8,456 nt of DNA from Bacteroidota bacterium (GTDB taxonomy: Bacteria > Bacteroidota > Bacteroidia > Flavobacteriales_D > Sanyastnellaceae). A model generated the notes under the pieces. The model was given only the letters and a program-made list of their open reading frames with translations. It was not told the origin of the DNA and ran no database searches. How positions within the stretch are numbered: position 1 is the first letter of the stretch; each line of letters starts with the position of its first letter. Positions 7,205 through 8,456 of this stretch are shown in pieces. The translations under genes were made by a program, and so were the position numbers. The stretch lies in NCBI GenBank assembly GCA_027618855.1, contig JAQCID010000037.1, positions 1-8,456 of the forward strand, read 5' to 3'.

Positions 7205-7852
7205 CTAGTATCTGATCACGTCAGAGGGTGGGGAGAGTTGAAACAATTCGACAAACTCCCGTGCGTCAACGACACTGCGTTCGTTGTCAATTGCAAACAC
7301 ATTGTGATAATTTCCTTTTCGTCGAAAGTCATTGTCTGTCAATCTCTCTATTGACGTCACAACAATTCTATAAGAGATGTTTCCGTATGCGATTGTCGCC
7401 TCAAGCGGCATGCTGCTTCCAGGCCAACCATTCGGCGCATCTCCAAGCGAAGGTGCGCACCAGTTATTCACTCCGCATGGTGAGCACTGTACTCCAGCAA
7501 GTTCTTTCGGAGCGGTGTTTGCGACACGTTCAGATGGAGATGGAATTTCTTGAACCGCCTTCGGCAAAGGGCCAGTTAATGCGACTTCTGTGCCGAAAAA
7601 AGTAAACTGATTCACGGACCCCAAAATAGGACCCAGCAACAGAAAGGATTGTGTTTTTCCAGACTCAGATTTTTCGGTTATTTTAAATTGACCTCCATGA
7701 GAAATCACTTCTAAGCCTGCAGGGGCAAAACCAAATTCTTCTGTAGGTGAACAAGAATAGGTGATGAGAAAAGAAGGTGTTTGGGCTGAGAAAGCCCCGA
7801 AAATAAATATTGAGAGTACGAGAAATAAGGCGTTTGGCTTGTTCATGTGCAT
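7205..7852 (-). CDS. Exported protein of unknown function with four cysteines
   Basis: A 215-residue protein I do not recognise. Residues 1-23 are a clear signal peptide: a basic start (MHMNKPN), a hydrophobic stretch 'ALFLVLSIFIFGAF' and an SA|QT cleavage site; no lipobox cysteine follows. The mature part has mixed beta-like character and four cysteines: C34 alone in 'YSCSPTEE' and a cluster C123-x2-C126-x5-C132 around 'GVNNW'. In the periplasm these could form disulfides or hold a metal; neither can be decided here. The C-terminal third includes a 'YRIVVTSIERL' strand and ends 'SPPSDVIRY', with no sorting domain visible. The ATG at 7852 directly abuts the stop of the upstream E1 gene; an ATG two codons later (7846) gives an equally good signal peptide. 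The tight junction suggests co-transcription with the E1 gene, but not a shared function. Real coding is well supported; function unknown. Confidence 0.8.
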   Translation of the reverse strand: MHMNKPNALFLVLSIFIFGAFSAQTPSFLITYSCSPTEEFGFAPAGLEVISHGGQFKITEKSESGKTQSFLLLGPILGSVNQFTFFGTEVALTGPLPKAVQEIPSPSERVANTAPKELAGVQCSPCGVNNWCAPSLGDAPNGWPGSSMPLEATIAYGNISYRIVVTSIERLTDNDFRRKGNYHNVFAIDNERSVVDAREFVELFQLSPPSDVIRY

Positions 7853-8456
7853 TTAGTAATCAAGCAGTGTGCCAACTGCAGCAGAGACTTTCTCTGCGTT
7901 TGGTAAAACAGCTTGCTCCATGCTCTCATTTAGGGGTATCGCTGGGAGTTCAACACTTCCTATCACCTGTGGGGCTGCGTCTAAATCTTCGAAGCATTCC
8001 TTCGCGATTCGTCCACTTAAAGCCTGAGCAAAGCTATTTGCAACAGGTTCCTCTGTGAGGACGAGACATCGGTTTGTGCGTTTGATACTCGAAGCCACAG
8101 TTTCAAAGTCAAGAGGGACCAACGTTCTTAGATCGATGATTTCAATTGCACCAGGGAAATTTGCGGAGGCTTCCAACGCCCAATACACGCCTCGTCCATA
8201 CGTGATGATTGAACATGAGATCTCGTTTGAAGCACGTTGTACGACTCTCGCTTTCCCGAGTGGGATGATGTAATCTTCATCAGGTTCAATGCATTTTGCA
8301 GCTTCTGTCCCGGGTATTTTTGACCAGTATAAACCTTTGTGTTCAAGTACTACGACAGGATTTGGGTCGTAAAATGCGGCTTTCAATAAGCCTTTAAGAT
8401 CGGCTCCGTTTGAAGGGTAGGCCACCTTGATGCCCCGAATATTTGTGAGCACAGAT
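7853..8456 (-). CDS. 2-oxoacid dehydrogenase E1 component, beta-region C-terminal part (partial)
   Basis: The last ~201 residues of a gene that runs past the right edge; the GTG at 8450-8452 is an internal valine codon, as the frame stays open to the end. The sequence shows the transketolase-type beta region: '[35 protein letters not shown]', a segment 'IPLGKARV', 'CSIITYGRG', then the C-terminal domain with '[32 protein letters not shown]' and a final '[21 protein letters not shown]'. This matches E1-beta of branched-chain (2-oxoisovalerate) or pyruvate dehydrogenase complexes, the thiamine-diphosphate enzyme that decarboxylates the 2-oxoacid and passes the acyl group to E2. In many Bacteroidota alpha and beta are fused in one long chain, and this ending looks like those; the fusion cannot be confirmed because the N-terminal part lies outside. 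Substrate unresolved. The next gene starts at its stop codon. Confidence 0.92.
   Translation of the reverse strand, partial: [200 protein letters not shown]

Noticed and set aside
7200..7207. TAGATCTA palindrome at the queE convergent junction
   Set aside because: It has no loop and no T-run, so it is not a terminator, and eight-base palindromes are common by chance.
7228..7605. Plus-strand open frame of 125 codons
   Set aside because: It lies wholly antisense to the exported-protein gene, has a composition rich in Q, R, C and H with no domain pattern, and the minus-strand frame has a proper signal peptide.
1..8456. Mobile element, CRISPR, tRNA/rRNA, phage or defence system
   Set aside because: No transposase or integrase frame, regular repeat-spacer series, cloverleaf sequence or defence-type domain was found; nearly all bases are covered by housekeeping genes.

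Overview
The window looks like ordinary chromosomal DNA from a member of the Bacteroidota, most likely class Flavobacteriia. Four things point there: a short basic protein of the DUF4295 family, which I know only from Bacteroidota, between rpmG and ftsY; the 60-residue single-cysteine form of ribosomal protein bL33; gene starts that mostly lack a Shine-Dalgarno sequence; and a promoter ahead of rpmG that matches the Bacteroidota sigma factor pattern (TTG, 21 bases, TAnnTTTG). The genus cannot be read from the sequence.

Layout, left to right. (1) 1-392, plus strand: the 3' end of a gene that may encode a type 1 periplasmic-binding-fold protein. (2) 402-3627, minus strand: ftsK followed by a lolA-like gene, a likely two-gene operon that converges on region 1 across 9 bp. 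(3) 3628-3775: the divergent intergenic region holding the rpmG promoter and a small dyad. (4) 3776-7190, plus strand: rpmG, the DUF4295 gene, ftsY, rimO and queE. A strong intrinsic terminator lies between the DUF4295 gene and ftsY, ending only 14 bp before the ftsY start, so ftsY-rimO-queE may be transcribed by read-through or from a promoter I cannot see. (5) 7205-8456, minus strand: an exported cysteine-containing protein of unknown function directly behind the 3' end of a 2-oxoacid dehydrogenase E1 gene that runs off the right edge. It converges on queE across 14 bp.

How the genes fit together. The plus-strand block is mainly about making and delivering proteins: two large-subunit ribosomal proteins (bL33 and the DUF4295 protein), the SRP receptor that docks ribosomes at the membrane (FtsY), the enzyme that methylthiolates ribosomal protein uS12 (RimO) and a queuosine-precursor enzyme for tRNA modification (QueE). 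The left minus-strand block handles the end of the cell cycle and the envelope: chromosome translocation at the septum (FtsK) and lipoprotein transport through the periplasm (LolA-like). The right block is central carbon or branched-chain amino acid catabolism plus an unknown secreted protein.

I see no mobile element, CRISPR array, tRNA, rRNA, phage gene or defence system, and no gap between genes above 150 bp. I found no evidence of an undescribed multi-gene system. The points most worth a second look are the terminator-plus-hairpin leader before ftsY, the absence of rpmB ahead of rpmG, and the unknown exported protein next to the E1 gene.
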